This document shows, in pieces, positions 29,401 through 39,558 of a DNA stretch of 64,000 nucleotides. The stretch is from Anthracocystis setariae (Eukaryota > Basidiomycota > Ustilaginomycetes > Ustilaginales > Ustilaginaceae), in the NCBI GenBank assembly GCA_928724745.1, contig CAKMXJ010000021.1, positions 310,001 to 374,000 on the forward strand, read 5' to 3'. The notes beneath the pieces were generated by a model. The model made no database searches, had not been told where the DNA came from, and saw nothing but the letters and a program-made list of their open reading frames with translations. Positions within the stretch are counted from its first letter, which is position 1, and each line of letters begins with the position of its first letter. A program made the translations under genes and the position numbers.

Positions 29401-32003
29401 GGTTTGCCATCGAGGATGCCATGATTCAGGCTCTCAGCCACGCTGGCCGGCCTGAAGCTGGTACGGTTTACCGCCATCGTATCATTGCTGCCGGTGGCGC
29501 CCCTACATCGACCTCGTACGCGGCTCTCATTGCCACGATCCGTGACACCACCGACGATGCGTCCATCGCTCAGGAGCTGTTCGACGAGTCTCAACGTTTC
29601 GGTGTTCGCCCTACTGCCTACTTGTTCAACACGGTCATCTCGAAGCTTTCTCGCGCGCGCAAGACCGATCGGGCTCTGCAGCTGTTTGACGAAATGACGC
29701 TGAAATTGCGCATCAAGCCCACGTCGGTCACCTACGGTGCCGTCATCAATGCCTGCACTCGCATCGGTGACGAGCAGCGTGCAGTGCAATTGTTCGAGCG
29801 CATGGAGCGCGAACCTTTCTTCCAGCCTCGCGTGCCGCCGTACAACACCATGATGCAGTTTTACGTTCAGAACGTGTCCAACCGCGAACAGGCGCTCGTC
29901 TACTACCAAAAGATGCTCGCTGCGCGTGTCGAGCCCAGTGCGCACACGTACAAGTTGCTGTTGGACTTGTACGGTGCGGTCGAGCCAGTCCAGCCGCAGG
30001 AGATGGAGCGCATCTTCGACGAGATCGTTCAGCATCCGAAAGTATCGGTGCAGGGTACGCACTGGGCCTCGCTGATCAACTGCTACGGCTGCATGCTCAA
30101 CGATGTTGACCGAGCGATTGCTACGTTTGAATCGATCGCTTCGCATCCCACAACGCGAGGCGGAATGCCGGACGCCGTTGCGTTCGAAGCACTTCTTGCG
30201 GTGTTTATCGCTCAGAAGAGGACCGACCTGATCCGCCCGCATCTCGAGAGGATGCAGCAGATGGGGGTCCAAATGACAGCTTATATTGCCAACTTGCTGA
30301 TCCACGGCTTCTCGTTGGAGGAGAGCGAGCAGGGTCTCAACGAGGCACGTGCTTTGTTCGAGAGCATGAGCGAACCTGCTGCCGGTGTTGCTGCAGCTGG
30401 CAACCATCCTCCTCGTGCTCACGGTGCTGGCGCGCCCGATTCGACGGAAGCGTCTGCGGGGTCGGCTTCGTCTTCGTCCTCGTCCGCCTCGATGGTCGTG
30501 GCCAGTGGCGAGAACCTGTTTGGATCGGTGCAGCGTGAACCTTCGACGTATGAGGCTATGATTCGCGCCGAGCTTGCCCACGGATTTCCGGACCGCGCTG
30601 CTGCTTTGTTGGATCGTATGGAGGCTCGAGCTTTCCCTCCGGCATTGATCATCCGTGCTCGTGCACTTGTCTCGGACGCTGCTGGTGCGGAATCGGAGAC
30701 AGCCCCTTGCAACGATGATGCGTCGGTGCAAGCTACACAGGATCTGAGGTTCGGATCTCGCTTTACATACGGTGCAACCTCTCCTCGATTAAGGGAAGCC
30801 CCCACTGCTTTTTCGGCGGCCAGCGGAATCGGCAGTGCTATGTCGGTGCGCCACGCTTCGACCATGGCCGGAAATGCCGCACCGAGCGGTGCAAGCAATC
30901 CGGCTCCTGGACCGCCGAAGCCCAACAGCCCGTTCACGATCTTTGAACGCACGGTCAAGACGATGCAGAAGGACCGCGCCGCTGTGCGACGCACGGTTTC
31001 TGGGCAGAACGCCGGACACGCGTTCGGAGCTGATGCCACGCGAGGCGAGCCATCTCGTGAGACCGACTATGTGCGCCGTGCTATCGCCGAATCGCTGGCC
31101 GATCGTGTCCAGGATATCAAGCGGGATTTTGAGACGATCGTCGAGCTTGGGGCCGGGCCGGGATTGTTGCGTCACTACCTGGACCCAAAGGGCAGTGGGA
31201 CGAAGAAGATCATCATGTGCGACACATCTGAGGCGCTGCTGAATCGCGATCGACACCTGGACGGCCAGTTCGGATTTGAATTCGAGCGGCGCGTGGTGGA
31301 TGAGGAGTTGCTGCCCTTTGACGAGGCGAGCCTGGACTGCGTGGTGGTGAGTGGCGGCTTGCACTGGACGAACGACTTGCCTGGCGCTCTGATCCAAATT
31401 CGACGTGCGCTCAAGCCGGACGGCGTGCTGATTGCTGCTCTTTGCGGAGGCGACACACTGTTTGAGCTGCGTACGAGTCTGCAGTTGGCGGAGCAGGAGA
31501 GGGAGGGTGGCATTTCGCCGCGAATCTCGCCAATGGCAGATACGCGGGATATGGCATCGCTGCTGTCGCGCGCTGGCTTCACGATCCCAACGGTCGACGT
31601 GGATGAAGTGCAGGTGGGGTACCCGAGCATGTACGAGCTGATGCACGATTTGCGCGATATGGGCGAGTCGAATGCGGTGATCAACCGTAGGCCGCAGTTG
31701 AGGAGGGATACGATGCTTGCTGCTGGAGCGATTTACGAGTCGCTGCATGGGAACCAAGAGGTTGCGGAGGGAGGCCAAGAGGGTGTACCAGCGACGTTTC
31801 AGCTGATTTTCCTGATTGGGTGGAGTCCGAGTCCGACGCAGCCCAAGCCGCTGAAAAGGGGGAGTGCCAAGTCGAGCCTCAAGGATGCACTTGCGGGCGA
31901 GGAGGGCGATGTGCAGCGCAAGGTGGAAGAGGAGGACAAGGAGAGAGAGAGAGAGAGGCAACAGTGGATGAAGAGCATGGGCGATAAGACCGGCATCAAA
32001 TGA
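26406..32003 (+). CDS. Pentatricopeptide-repeat protein fused to an NDUFAF5-type methyltransferase
   Basis: One uninterrupted 1865-residue frame with two recognisable parts. The N-terminus is Ala/Arg/Ser-rich and low in acidic residues, consistent with mitochondrial import. PPR-like helical repeats occur near residues 350-420, 1030-1325 and 1365-1425 (for example SYAALIATIRD, TYGAVINACTRIGDEQRAVQ); such proteins bind organellar RNA. From about 1515 a NDUFAF5-like domain begins (FTIFERTVKTMQKDRAA), with the SAM motif VELGAGPGLL (about 1580), LPFDEASLDCVV, LHWTNDLPGAL, LKPDGVLIAA, GGDTLFELR, GISPRISP, YPSMYELMHDLRDMGESN and RDTMLAAGAIYE. NDUFAF5 hydroxylates an arginine of complex I subunit NDUFS7 during assembly. 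An in-frame ATG at 30840 (AMSVRHASTM, presequence-like) could be the relic start of a separate 387-residue NDUFAF5. Domains firm; whether the fusion is translated whole is unproven. Confidence 0.85.
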   Translation: MPVSSAAKLASHIWRGAAQSAANAAHNSANTFRGAFQGASTGSTSSTGSSASGWASGLAGSGSSSAGAGAGGAKFHAGRGAHFSYQHTGRALSQASTTSNADTKDKSNDDEDEIRRHKAYKLRLDTQQQQQHHHHHQYASSGHLTNSHMQVHFRSAFAGNKRPLLVTADEHNSSANEAASQSRRHASTSASVTDAAHQQTLPPPATGRLAPHARIYNDLRAAAQRKDPFQIRLSVDAFKALPNDQKTLAGFNMVMESLLSIRKAGQPVHEITDTYNDLILAGLAPNSRTYAALVRALCARDLETLIQPKPSQTASPSSAQQPNASNAADPVEADAAAAAAAAAVKPASEDSFGQALEFMRVAHSSRNWFADQYAYNALLSSCAVRGDVEQALSILDLLEQSHFAKTDAFTFKHLIHTFVADPHLKPEETPQMQQARKLAACKQVFDEFLVASKHPGWNHEVDFVVWTALLEAHFALNDPTGAVKLFEAMLEGGQDVPALTIRGVTAMIRGFLDLGDVTTALHWFAKLSPFTLDGSPAAPSRLPRPHTNVIEYLISSLIQSSEQSLATVQSVFHVYLHRCAERQVDAKLSTLVQVVSANVAAAQHQLESGTADEANASLDRALEAAGAFFAQEATRIAAINPYENVDQVQAAVSAIFRLTDALVTADRPVDAGSTLTYATLFVENLKLTAEPFQVIAQQLSQLGSRFLTLDSSDLAPLRLFAVAEYVGAVLRAADLLDEHVAAAIAALYRFVHTQSPDAITDLPLSVDAWNLILEAFCFEELNVRPLSLESYKTDGIPMLLQDLTNLPAAQGADAEGATVRPPVDASKAVEVTVSRYGNEALSLLPEWAVQPASAEQQEEQKESVSDDGSASLLDASTPATTPLQQHSPLHRQDLPAPTLPSGSSVSSYVFPPVQVVDTDFGQTLIDIGRPKGQNEAPRVYDRVLHQMEVGNYAHPEGLAVLMGAFGRLGDVKRVEELYAMAQHVMHALVGDPTWRNNAWFAIEDAMIQALSHAGRPEAGTVYRHRIIAAGGAPTSTSYAALIATIRDTTDDASIAQELFDESQRFGVRPTAYLFNTVISKLSRARKTDRALQLFDEMTLKLRIKPTSVTYGAVINACTRIGDEQRAVQLFERMEREPFFQPRVPPYNTMMQFYVQNVSNREQALVYYQKMLAARVEPSAHTYKLLLDLYGAVEPVQPQEMERIFDEIVQHPKVSVQGTHWASLINCYGCMLNDVDRAIATFESIASHPTTRGGMPDAVAFEALLAVFIAQKRTDLIRPHLERMQQMGVQMTAYIANLLIHGFSLEESEQGLNEARALFESMSEPAAGVAAAGNHPPRAHGAGAPDSTEASAGSASSSSSSASMVVASGENLFGSVQREPSTYEAMIRAELAHGFPDRAAALLDRMEARAFPPALIIRARALVSDAAGAESETAPCNDDASVQATQDLRFGSRFTYGATSPRLREAPTAFSAASGIGSAMSVRHASTMAGNAAPSGASNPAPGPPKPNSPFTIFERTVKTMQKDRAAVRRTVSGQNAGHAFGADATRGEPSRETDYVRRAIAESLADRVQDIKRDFETIVELGAGPGLLRHYLDPKGSGTKKIIMCDTSEALLNRDRHLDGQFGFEFERRVVDEELLPFDEASLDCVVVSGGLHWTNDLPGALIQIRRALKPDGVLIAALCGGDTLFELRTSLQLAEQEREGGISPRISPMADTRDMASLLSRAGFTIPTVDVDEVQVGYPSMYELMHDLRDMGESNAVINRRPQLRRDTMLAAGAIYESLHGNQEVAEGGQEGVPATFQLIFLIGWSPSPTQPKPLKRGSAKSSLKDALAGEEGDVQRKVEEEDKERERERQQWMKSMGDKTGIK

Positions 32004-32013
32004 TCTCTACCAC

Positions 32014-32054
32014 CACTCACTCACTCACTCACTCACTCACTCACTCACTCACTC
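32014..32054. repeat. (CACT)n tandem repeat
   Basis: About ten consecutive CACT units immediately downstream of the PPR-methyltransferase stop codon. Confidence 0.9.
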
Positions 32055-32317
32055 TCTTAGTCACTCGCTCAACCCACTCTATGATATTGAGCTGCACTGT
32101 ATATATCGTGTATTTCTAGGTCAGCATACAAGAATGTATCGTCTTTGTTCCCATCATTGTCGTCATCATCGATGTTGTGCTGTGTGTGTGTAGGCAGGGA
32201 GTGCGAGATTGTTGGCTGAACTGTGGAAAATGGTGGGTATGCTAATGTGGGAAGAAAGGAATCCAACATTTTGGAAGGGTTGAATAAAAGCACGGCTTGG
32301 CGTGGGCTACAGCCGAG

Positions 32318-32320
<3 letters not shown>

Positions 32321-32353
<33 letters not shown>

Positions 32354-32362
32354 GCGCGCGCA
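32321..32362. repeat. (CA)n(CG)n compound microsatellite
   Basis: About 15 CA units run directly into about 5 CG units, an alternating purine-pyrimidine tract capable of Z-DNA. Confidence 0.9.
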
Positions 32363-32433
32363 CGGCCACTTTGCACGAGTGTTGGTTGCACACTGCGATC
32401 CGACTTCCGATCTGTGTAACACTTTCTCTTTCT

Positions 32434-32452
32434 TTCTCTCTCTCTCTCTCTT
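32434..32452. repeat. (CT)n microsatellite
   Basis: Uninterrupted CT units upstream of kinesin-3. Confidence 0.85.
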
Positions 32453-32844
32453 CCGACTTGGTCCTTTCCACCACCACCACCACCATCATCATCATTATCA
32501 TCATTTTGATTTCACTTTTGTTTCGTTCCTTTTCCATACTTCACTCCTTTAGTCTCGGAACACCATTCACCAACTTTCTCAACGCATTTGATACCCCCCC
32601 CCCGTTCATTCTCGGAATCCGCACAGCATTTCTCTGCACCCACGCTCTCTGTCCCACTCCTGCATGCAAGTCCCCACCAGCCATTTCTTTCAGCACCGTC
32701 TCATTTTACGCTAGCTGCAACGTGCAGCTCCCATCGCTCCGCTGATTCATCCATTTCTTTTTTGTCGTCCACCTGGCAGCAGACGTCCAACATCGTTTCC
32801 TCGTTTAGTTTCGCTCGCCCACGCTCCAAGTTTGTTAGCCAACC

Positions 32845-35108
32845 ATGGCGGACTCGGGCAACATCAAAGTCGTTGTACGATGTCGGCCAATGAACTCGCG
32901 CGAACGCAATCGTGGTGCCTCGAATCTCGTCGAGTTTGTCGATGACCACCAGCTCGTCCTGAATCCTCCCAATGAAACCGATGCCCGCGAGAGCACAAAG
33001 GCCACCAAGAAGAAATCCATGCCCTTTTCCTTCGACCGCGCCTACGACGAAAACACAGAGCAAAACACCCTCTTCCAATACATCGGCATCGAACTCCTCC
33101 AACATGCCTTCAACGGCTTCAACACCTGCGTCTTTGCATACGGTCAAACCGGTTCCGGCAAATCCCACTCCATGGTCGGCTACGCACAAGCAAAGGGTAT
33201 CACGCCACTCACTTGCTCAAAGCTCTTCCAGGATATCGAGCAAAAGTGTCAAGCCGATCAACATTTGAACATTTCAGTCGAGGTCAGCTACATCGAGATC
33301 TACAACGAAAAGGTACGCGACCTGTTGAATCCCAAGAACAAGGGCAACCTCAAAGTCAGAGAGCATCCCAGCTTAGGTCCGTACGTCGAGGATCTCAGCA
33401 AGCTCGTCGTCGCCAGCTTTGACGAGATCGAGAACCTCATGGATGAAGGCAACAAAGCCAGAACCGTCGCCGCCACCCAAATGAACGAGACCAGTTCGCG
33501 CTCCCACGCCGTCTTCACGCTCATCCTCACCCAGAAGCGCTTCGATGTCGAAACCAAGCTCGAAACGGAAAAGGTCTCGCGCATCTCTCTCGTCGACCTG
33601 GCCGGCTCCGAGCGCGCAAACTCGACCGGTGCAACGGGCGCGCGCTTGAAGGAAGGTGCCAACATCAATCGCTCGCTCACCACTCTGGGTAAAGTCATCG
33701 CCGCGCTGGCCAAAGCTAGCAACGAGGAGCCTGCTGCCAAGGCTAAGAAGAAGGGCACCTCGCTGGACAACTTCGTACCCTACCGCGACTCGGTGCTCAC
33801 CTGGCTGCTCAAGGACAGTCTCGGCGGCAACTCGAAAACCGCCATGATCGCCGCCATCAGTCCCGCCGACTACGAAGAGACGCTCAGTACGTTGCGCTAC
33901 GCCGACCAAGCCAAAAAGATCAAGAACAAGGCCGTCGTCAACGAAGATCCCAACGCCAAGCTCATCCGCGAGCTCAAGGAGGAGCTCGACTTGCTCAGAT
34001 CGCGCGTCTCCGGCGGTGGCAGCTTGGATGGCGAGAGCAGCTGGGACCCTACCATACCGCCCGAAAAGCAGGTGGTGCGATATCAGACCAAGTCCGGCGA
34101 GATCAAAACCGTCACCAAGGCCGAGCTGCAGGAACAGCTCGAGCAGAGCGAGAAGATCATGAGCTCGCTCAACGAGAGTTGGGAGGAGAAGCTCGCAAAG
34201 ACCCAGGCCATCCAGAAGGAGCGCGAAAGGGCGTTGGAGGAGTTGGGCATCTCGGTCGAAAAGGGCAGTGTGGGTGTGCATACTCCCAAAAAGCTGCCGC
34301 ATCTGGTCAACCTCAACGAAGATCCGCTCATGTCCGAGTGCCTCATCTACCAGATCAAGCCTGGTCAGACGCTGGTCGGCAACTTGGAGAGCGGCACCGA
34401 TGTGCACATCAAGCTCAGCGGCACCAAGATCCTCGCCAAGCATTGCATGTTTGATCACCAAGATGGCGTCGTTACCGTGACCGCGTTGGGCGAGAGCATG
34501 ACCATGGTCAATGGTAAGCGCCTCGCTCCCGATGAGCCCAAGCGGCTTCGATCGGGCTACAGGGTGATTCTAGGCGACTTTCACGTCTTCCGCTTCAACC
34601 ATCCCGAGGAAGTGCGCAAGGCGCGCGACAGGGTCCGCTCGACTCTGGCGCTCTCTACAGGCCAAGGCATGAACGAAACGCTTGCAGATGGCGACCCTCC
34701 TTCAACTCGGCCCGATTCGCCCGCCTCGGGAGACGTCGATTGGACCTACGCTCGACGCGAGTATGCGCTGGCGAAACTCAACGGCCAGAACGTCAACTTT
34801 GACAACCTCAACGAGGAGGATCTCGAAAAGCTGTTTGAAGACATCTCGCGCGCGCGCTCCAAAAAGTCGATGGGCGGTGGTCTGTTGGCGAGACCCGAGA
34901 GCAGAGCCAGTCTGTTTGACGACAATGCCAGCGAGTCGGCGAGCTCCGTGGTTCGGCCGTATTCGTACGGTGCCATGACGGACGACACCAGCATCGACCC
35001 GTGGAGTCAGGCGGGCAGCGAGATGGGTTCGATGCGGTACAATGGTGGCACGCCGATGAAGGAGAGTTCCAGCGGCATGTCGGGGTTGGCGTCTCCGTCT
35101 CCGGCCAT

Positions 35109-35140
<32 letters not shown>

Positions 35141-37800
35141 AGAGGGAGACCGAGTCGCTGCGGGCGAAAGTACGAGAGTATGAAGAAAAGTTCACGCGCT
35201 TCGCCACGGGATCGCCGATGTTGACGGAGGCAGCGATCGAATACACTGAGCGGGAAAAGGCGCTCGTCAAGAAAGCGATCGGCAAGTGGAAGGCGCATAC
35301 CAAGGTGTCGATGGCCGAAGATGCCTTGTCCAAAGCGGTGCTGGTCAAGGAAGCCAATGTGATCAGCAAGGAACTGGGCAAACGCGTGACGTACCAGTTT
35401 ACCGTTGTCGACGACTTCCCGCTCGCCGTTCCAACCTCGGGGGTGGAAGCGATCGCTGGGTTGACCGAATTCGACGATGTCGCGGATCCCGATCTCGCCG
35501 CGTGCGCCAAGCCGTGCATGGGCATCAAGGTGTTGGACTATGTGCATTCGACGTGCTACGTGTGGTCGATGCCCAAGTTCGTCGCGCGTCTGCAAAAGAT
35601 GCGCAACCTGTACACGTTTGTCGACAAGCCCGAGTATTCGCAGCACTTCAACTGGTCCGATCCGTTCTACGAATCGCCGCATCCCACCTATGCGTTCGTC
35701 GCATCCACGCTGGTGCCGCTCAATCCGCTCAGTCGGCAGGTGTCGACCAAGTACCGTCTGCCGCTGGTCGATCGACACACGGGCAGGCAGATTGGGTCGT
35801 GCAGTGTCGGCTTGAAGTTCGTCAGCATCGCGCCAGTGCCGGTTGCGAGGAATGCGTTGTCGGCGCCGAGTGCGAGTTCATCCCGCGGACCGAGTTCGCC
35901 GACCCCGTCGTCGGCGCCGAGTGGCGGTGCAGTTGCGGTTGAGTTGCCGATCGGACACAAGTTTGGGTTTCAGATCGTCGTCGATGCGGTCTCGGGCTTG
36001 TCTCGCGATGAATTTGGCGGCGTTCATCTGCAGGTGAAGCTCAGCTCGTTTGCAGGCAAGGATGTGGCCAAGGATGAGTTCTACACTTCAGTCCCCGTGG
36101 ATCTGAGTGGCCAAGAATCGATCGCCGAGTTGAAGTTGCGCCGGACGGTGTCGTTTGTCTTGACCGAGGCGAGTGTCGAGTGGTTGAGGACGGGGTCGGC
36201 GCCGATCGAGTTGTATGCCAAGGTGAGGAGCGGGTATCTGGTAGGGTTGGAGCAGCACGATGCGGAGCGGGAGAGGGGGGAGGAAGGAGGGGTGGCCAAC
36301 TTTCAACCGTTGCATGCGGGTGGTGGGTACGAGGGGGATACGGGCAAACGCGTGACGCTGTCCAACACCATCAAGGAGCGCCTAAGCGAAAACGAGATGC
36401 GCAACGAGGAGAGGCACCACATCCTCGCCTCTGTGCGCATCTGCGAACTCGATGCCAGTGGAGAATACCTCCCAGTCGCGGTACGCGCGCAGTCGGCGTT
36501 GGATCCGGGCTGCTTCTTCCTGCGTCAAGGCTTGCAGCGCAAATTGGTGCTGCACTTGACGCATGATTCCGGCCGCCAATTCTTGTGGTCCAAGGTGACC
36601 AAAGTGCAACTGGGCGATGTGCGGCTGTTGGATCCACGCGGTCGTGTTCACGGAGGTAAAGCGTTTGACACGGTGGTGCTCAAGACGCCGGTGAAGCAGC
36701 AGACGTGCGAGTTCCTCGCCAACGGGACGAGCGAGCTCTCGCTCTGGGCGTGGTGGGATTCGTCGGTGCACGACAGTCTGCATCTGAACCGCGTGACCGC
36801 GTCCGGTCAGCGCGTGCTGGTGCGTCTCGGCTTCGAGGTCCAAGTGGACCGATGCGTGGCGCCGGTGGTGTTCAGCATGGATGTAGCGGTGTCGGTGAAC
36901 GCGCGCGATGCCAAGCCGCCGGGCAGGTTGATGAGTTTGTTCGAGTCGGCGACGAGTGGCGTCCGGACGCTGACCAAGACGAGCGCGGTGTTTGCGGTCA
37001 AGTTGGTGCCGCCGATGACGAAGAAGACGACCGAGTTGTGGCGATTGGATACGGGCAAGAAGTATGTGCGTGGGCAGGAGGCGCTGAAGGGGTGGCGGCC
37101 GAGGGGGGTTAGTTTGGTGAGGGATTACGAAGCGTTGAGGAGGGAGGAGGATAAGCGGACCGAGGTCGAGGCGGTGAGGGCGATGTTGAAAGGGCTGCAG
37201 CCACCGCCGTTGGGGTTGGTTTCAGGCGAGGTGGATGCGGGCGAGTTGGTGGAGAGGGTGTTGGTCGTTTGGAAACGCGCAGTAAGGCAGAGTAAGATAA
37301 AGGTGGTGATTGCAGAGCAGCCGAGTGCTAACCGCGAAACAGCAACAGCAGGAGGTGGAGCGAATGGGTTAATGGATCTGTTTGATCGGGAGCCTCCTCC
37401 CACGACTGGCTTGGGCATTGAAACCTCGTCGCTTCACCCTGCCTCGCCGCCTAAGCTTACGGCCGAAGTATCGCTGGTACCACGCACAGACAAGGCGACC
37501 AAACGCGGCTGGCTCTGGATGCCGCTGTCGGACGATGACGTATGGACGCGACGCTGGTTCGCGCTCCGTCGGCCGTTTGTGTATGTGTACGAGTCGAGTG
37601 CAGAGGCGGACGAGGTGATGGTCATCAACGTCGCCTCGGTGCGCGTTGAGTTTGGCGCCAATCTCGAGGCGTTGTTGGCAAGGCAGAACGTGTTTGGCGT
37701 GTACACGTCGAGTAATTCGTACTTTTTGCAGGCCGAGGCGGAGAGCGAGATGCATAAGTGGTTGGCCGCGCTAGATGGGTTGTACGATGCAGATGCGTAA
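32845..37800 (+). CDS. KIN3: Kinesin-3 motor (Unc104/KIF1 type)
   Basis: Plus-end-directed microtubule motor; in smut hyphae the Kin3 homologue moves early endosomes. The 1651-residue chain has the family layout. The motor domain occupies residues 1-365: VVVRCRP, P-loop AYGQTGSGKS (about 97-106), switch I NETSSRSH, switch II LVDLAGSER, and LSTLRYADQAKKIKN before the neck. A short coiled coil is followed by the FHA domain (about 500-590; LVGNLESGTDVHIKLSG, AKHCMF). A second coiled coil lies near 770-800, after an Ala run (GCG repeat). The long central region fits the kinesin-3 conserved segments (DUF3694-like). A C-terminal PH domain (about 1550-1645; KRGWLWMPLSDDDVWTRRWF) binds phosphoinositides on cargo membranes. 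The start matches the family N-terminus. Single exon, no oddity. Confidence 0.96.
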
Positions 37801-38060
37801 TGCGGGAATTGGGTGGATTCGTGTCGCAAGAGGTGTGTGCGCCGGTATGTGTCGACAGGGATGGTCTGCTTTGACCAAGTCAGCCAACTTTTTAGAGTCG
37901 ACATGTTGACAAGGGTTTCAGTTGGCAAGCGGCGATGGAGGGGGTTCATGCGGGTTGTAGATAACTTAAAAGTTCTGACTGAGTCTTGCTTTCTACTACG
38001 CTGCGACCACTCAGTCATTACACATATTAATATTGAAATCTTGCGGGAATACTTGTTGGG
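37801..38060. other. Short spacer downstream of kinesin-3
   Basis: 260 bases of 3' UTR and spacer with no recognisable coding similarity, ending where the urea-transporter relic begins. Confidence 0.35.
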
Positions 38061-39200
38061 CTATACACTACCTTGATCGTTCTCAACAAGCCTACGCTTA
38101 CCCATGATGATCTTGACGATGAGCGTTCTTCCCTGCCAGATGAAGTCGATGGCGTCGGGATGAGTGCAGGTGATGAGGAAACGACCATCACCGTAATGTC
38201 TGGCTGTAATCAACCACACAACAATCGCCGCCACCATCCCAACCACAGGCGAAATCACCACCGCCGTCCAACCACGTCTACCTCTTGCACAACACCGTCA
38301 ATGTCAACATCACCATGGTGGGGACACGTTAATCAACCCCCAAAAAGTACAACGTCCACGTGAGCGAGATAGATGCCAATGTAGTACAGCATCGTGAAGA
38401 AAGCCGAAGCAAAGATGGCGAAACCGATCCATGCCATATGACTAACGTGGATGATTTGATGCGGTGTAGCCTTTGGTCGAAGATACGTGTGATAGATATC
38501 GGACGAGACGATCGAAGACACCGCTATGAGTTGCGCTGAAGTTGTTAAAGTCACCACCATGAAGATCAAAATCACCACAGCGACTGCATCACCCTTACCC
38601 GCCACTGCCAGCGCAAGCGTAGTCGAATGGTAGACCATCACTAACCTCCTTGACCGAAAGCGGCCTTCCAAACTTCGGCCAAATCGAATTCGTCTGCAAC
38701 ACCAACCCCATCACCGTCCCCAAACACCACGACAAACCAAAATACAACACCCCAAAACCCAAAATATCCCCAGGAACCGCAGCAACCACATGGCAAGAAT
38801 ACTGTACACCTTCCTGCCAATAACCAACTATCCATCATCACCAAACCCCAAACTTTCCGAGCGATTTTCAGGATGTCAAACTCCACCTGCGCCCTTGATT
38901 GGACGTCATTGGTGAGGATCGAATCGTGGTAATTGCCCCACGATCGATCGGCTAAGCCAACGTTGACGAAGCTCCCAAAGATGACCGGGCGCGATTGAAT
39001 CGCATCATTCGAAAGCGTTTTTAAATGTCAGGACTAAGACGATAGATCAAGTGTGCAACGCTGTGCATCCAATCGATCAGCAACGTTGTCTTCAACCCCG
39101 CCAGAGATGGTGTACAAACAAACCCCCCCCACCGGCAGCAAGAACCAAGAGTGAACGCGATAGCATCTGTTGGTTGAAAGATGGTGGCATCATCTGGCCG
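38061..39200 (-). pseudogene. Decayed DUR3-type urea/polyamine-sodium symporter
   Basis: Pieces of a DUR3-like solute symporter lie in the right order, but in different frames. From 39200 downward they are: GLKTTLLIDWMHSV; a linker with VEFDILKI and VWGLVMMD; a frame change to GYWQEG, VPGDILGFGVLYFGLSW and CLGTVMGLV; a frame change near 38600-38630 to AVAGKGDAVAVV, LTTSAQLIAVSSIVSSDIY and YLRPKAT; a stop after VVLFGG; a fragment VPTMVMLTLTVLCKR ending in a stop; and a last frame with ISPVVGMVAAIVVWLITA. At least four frame changes and several stops break it. The N-terminal and C-terminal membrane segments of a normal ~700-residue DUR3 are absent. Introns could explain one or two changes but not all. 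It shows that an ancestor carried a urea permease here. Confidence 0.78.
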
Positions 39201-39458
39201 ATGACGAGCACGCTCGCTCGTTCGCCTCAAGTACTGTACTGTTTTAGTACTGTACGTGGTAAACTTTCGAGCACGCCATGCAAATCTCGCCGTCTTCGAA
39301 AGCCGAGCGAGCGACACCTTCTCTGTAGTATCAGCACGTCGGGCGCTAAAATGGCACGCAATCGCTTGAAGCCCTCACATCAAAACTTTCCACATCGATT
39401 CTACCATTATTGTTCAATAAGGCTATATCAGGACAATAGTGAGCGAGGTAAATCGATC
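39201..39458. other. Spacer between the urea-transporter relic and tRNA-Ala
   Basis: A short stretch containing a GTACTGTAC pair (39231-39256); otherwise nothing recognisable. It should include any upstream element of the tRNA gene. Confidence 0.35.
39231..39256. repeat. GTACTGTAC direct/inverted word pair
   Basis: GTACTGTAC occurs twice, separated by a TGTTTTA spacer. Each copy is nearly self-complementary, the same word family as at 25194. Confidence 0.7.
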
Positions 39459-39542
39459 GGGGGTTTAGCTCAGTTGGTAGAGCGTTCGCTTAGCATCGAT
39501 CTAAATTGCGAAAGGTCGCGTGTTCGACTCATGCAGTCTCCA
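39459..39542 (+). tRNA. tRNA-Ala (anticodon AGC) with an 11-base intron
   Basis: All four arms can be drawn. The acceptor GGGGGTT pairs with AGTCTCC (three G-U pairs, including the G3-U70 alanine identity pair), followed by discriminator A. The A box TAGCTCAGTTGG is perfect. The anticodon AGC is at 39492-39494. The anticodon stem TTCGC pairs with GCGAA once 11 bases (39496-39506), placed one base after the anticodon as in eukaryotic tRNA introns, are removed. The T arm GCGTG/CATGC carries the TTCGACT loop. The B box departs from the usual GGTTCGANNCC at the flanking stem bases. A T6 run (39553-39558) follows as terminator. Confidence 0.9.
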
Positions 39543-39552
39543 TAAACTCGAA

Positions 39553-39558
39553 TTTTTT
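39553..39558 (+). terminator. RNA polymerase III T-run terminator
   Basis: TTTTTT lies 10 bases after the tRNA-Ala 3' end. Confidence 0.8.

Larger units (their letters stand above)
32004..32844. promoter_or_regulatory. Repeat-rich promoter and leader region of the kinesin-3 gene
   Basis: 841 bases between two same-strand genes. It holds a CACT tetranucleotide array, a CA/CG dinucleotide array, a CT array, CCA/ATC runs near 32469-32500, and a C run near 32594. The last 300 bases are pyrimidine-rich leader. No gene is visible. Confidence 0.45.

Noticed and set aside
29121..30731. 536-residue minus-strand open frame inside the PPR gene
   Set aside because: Arg/His-rich composition typical of an antisense shadow; the plus-strand PPR repeats explain the region.
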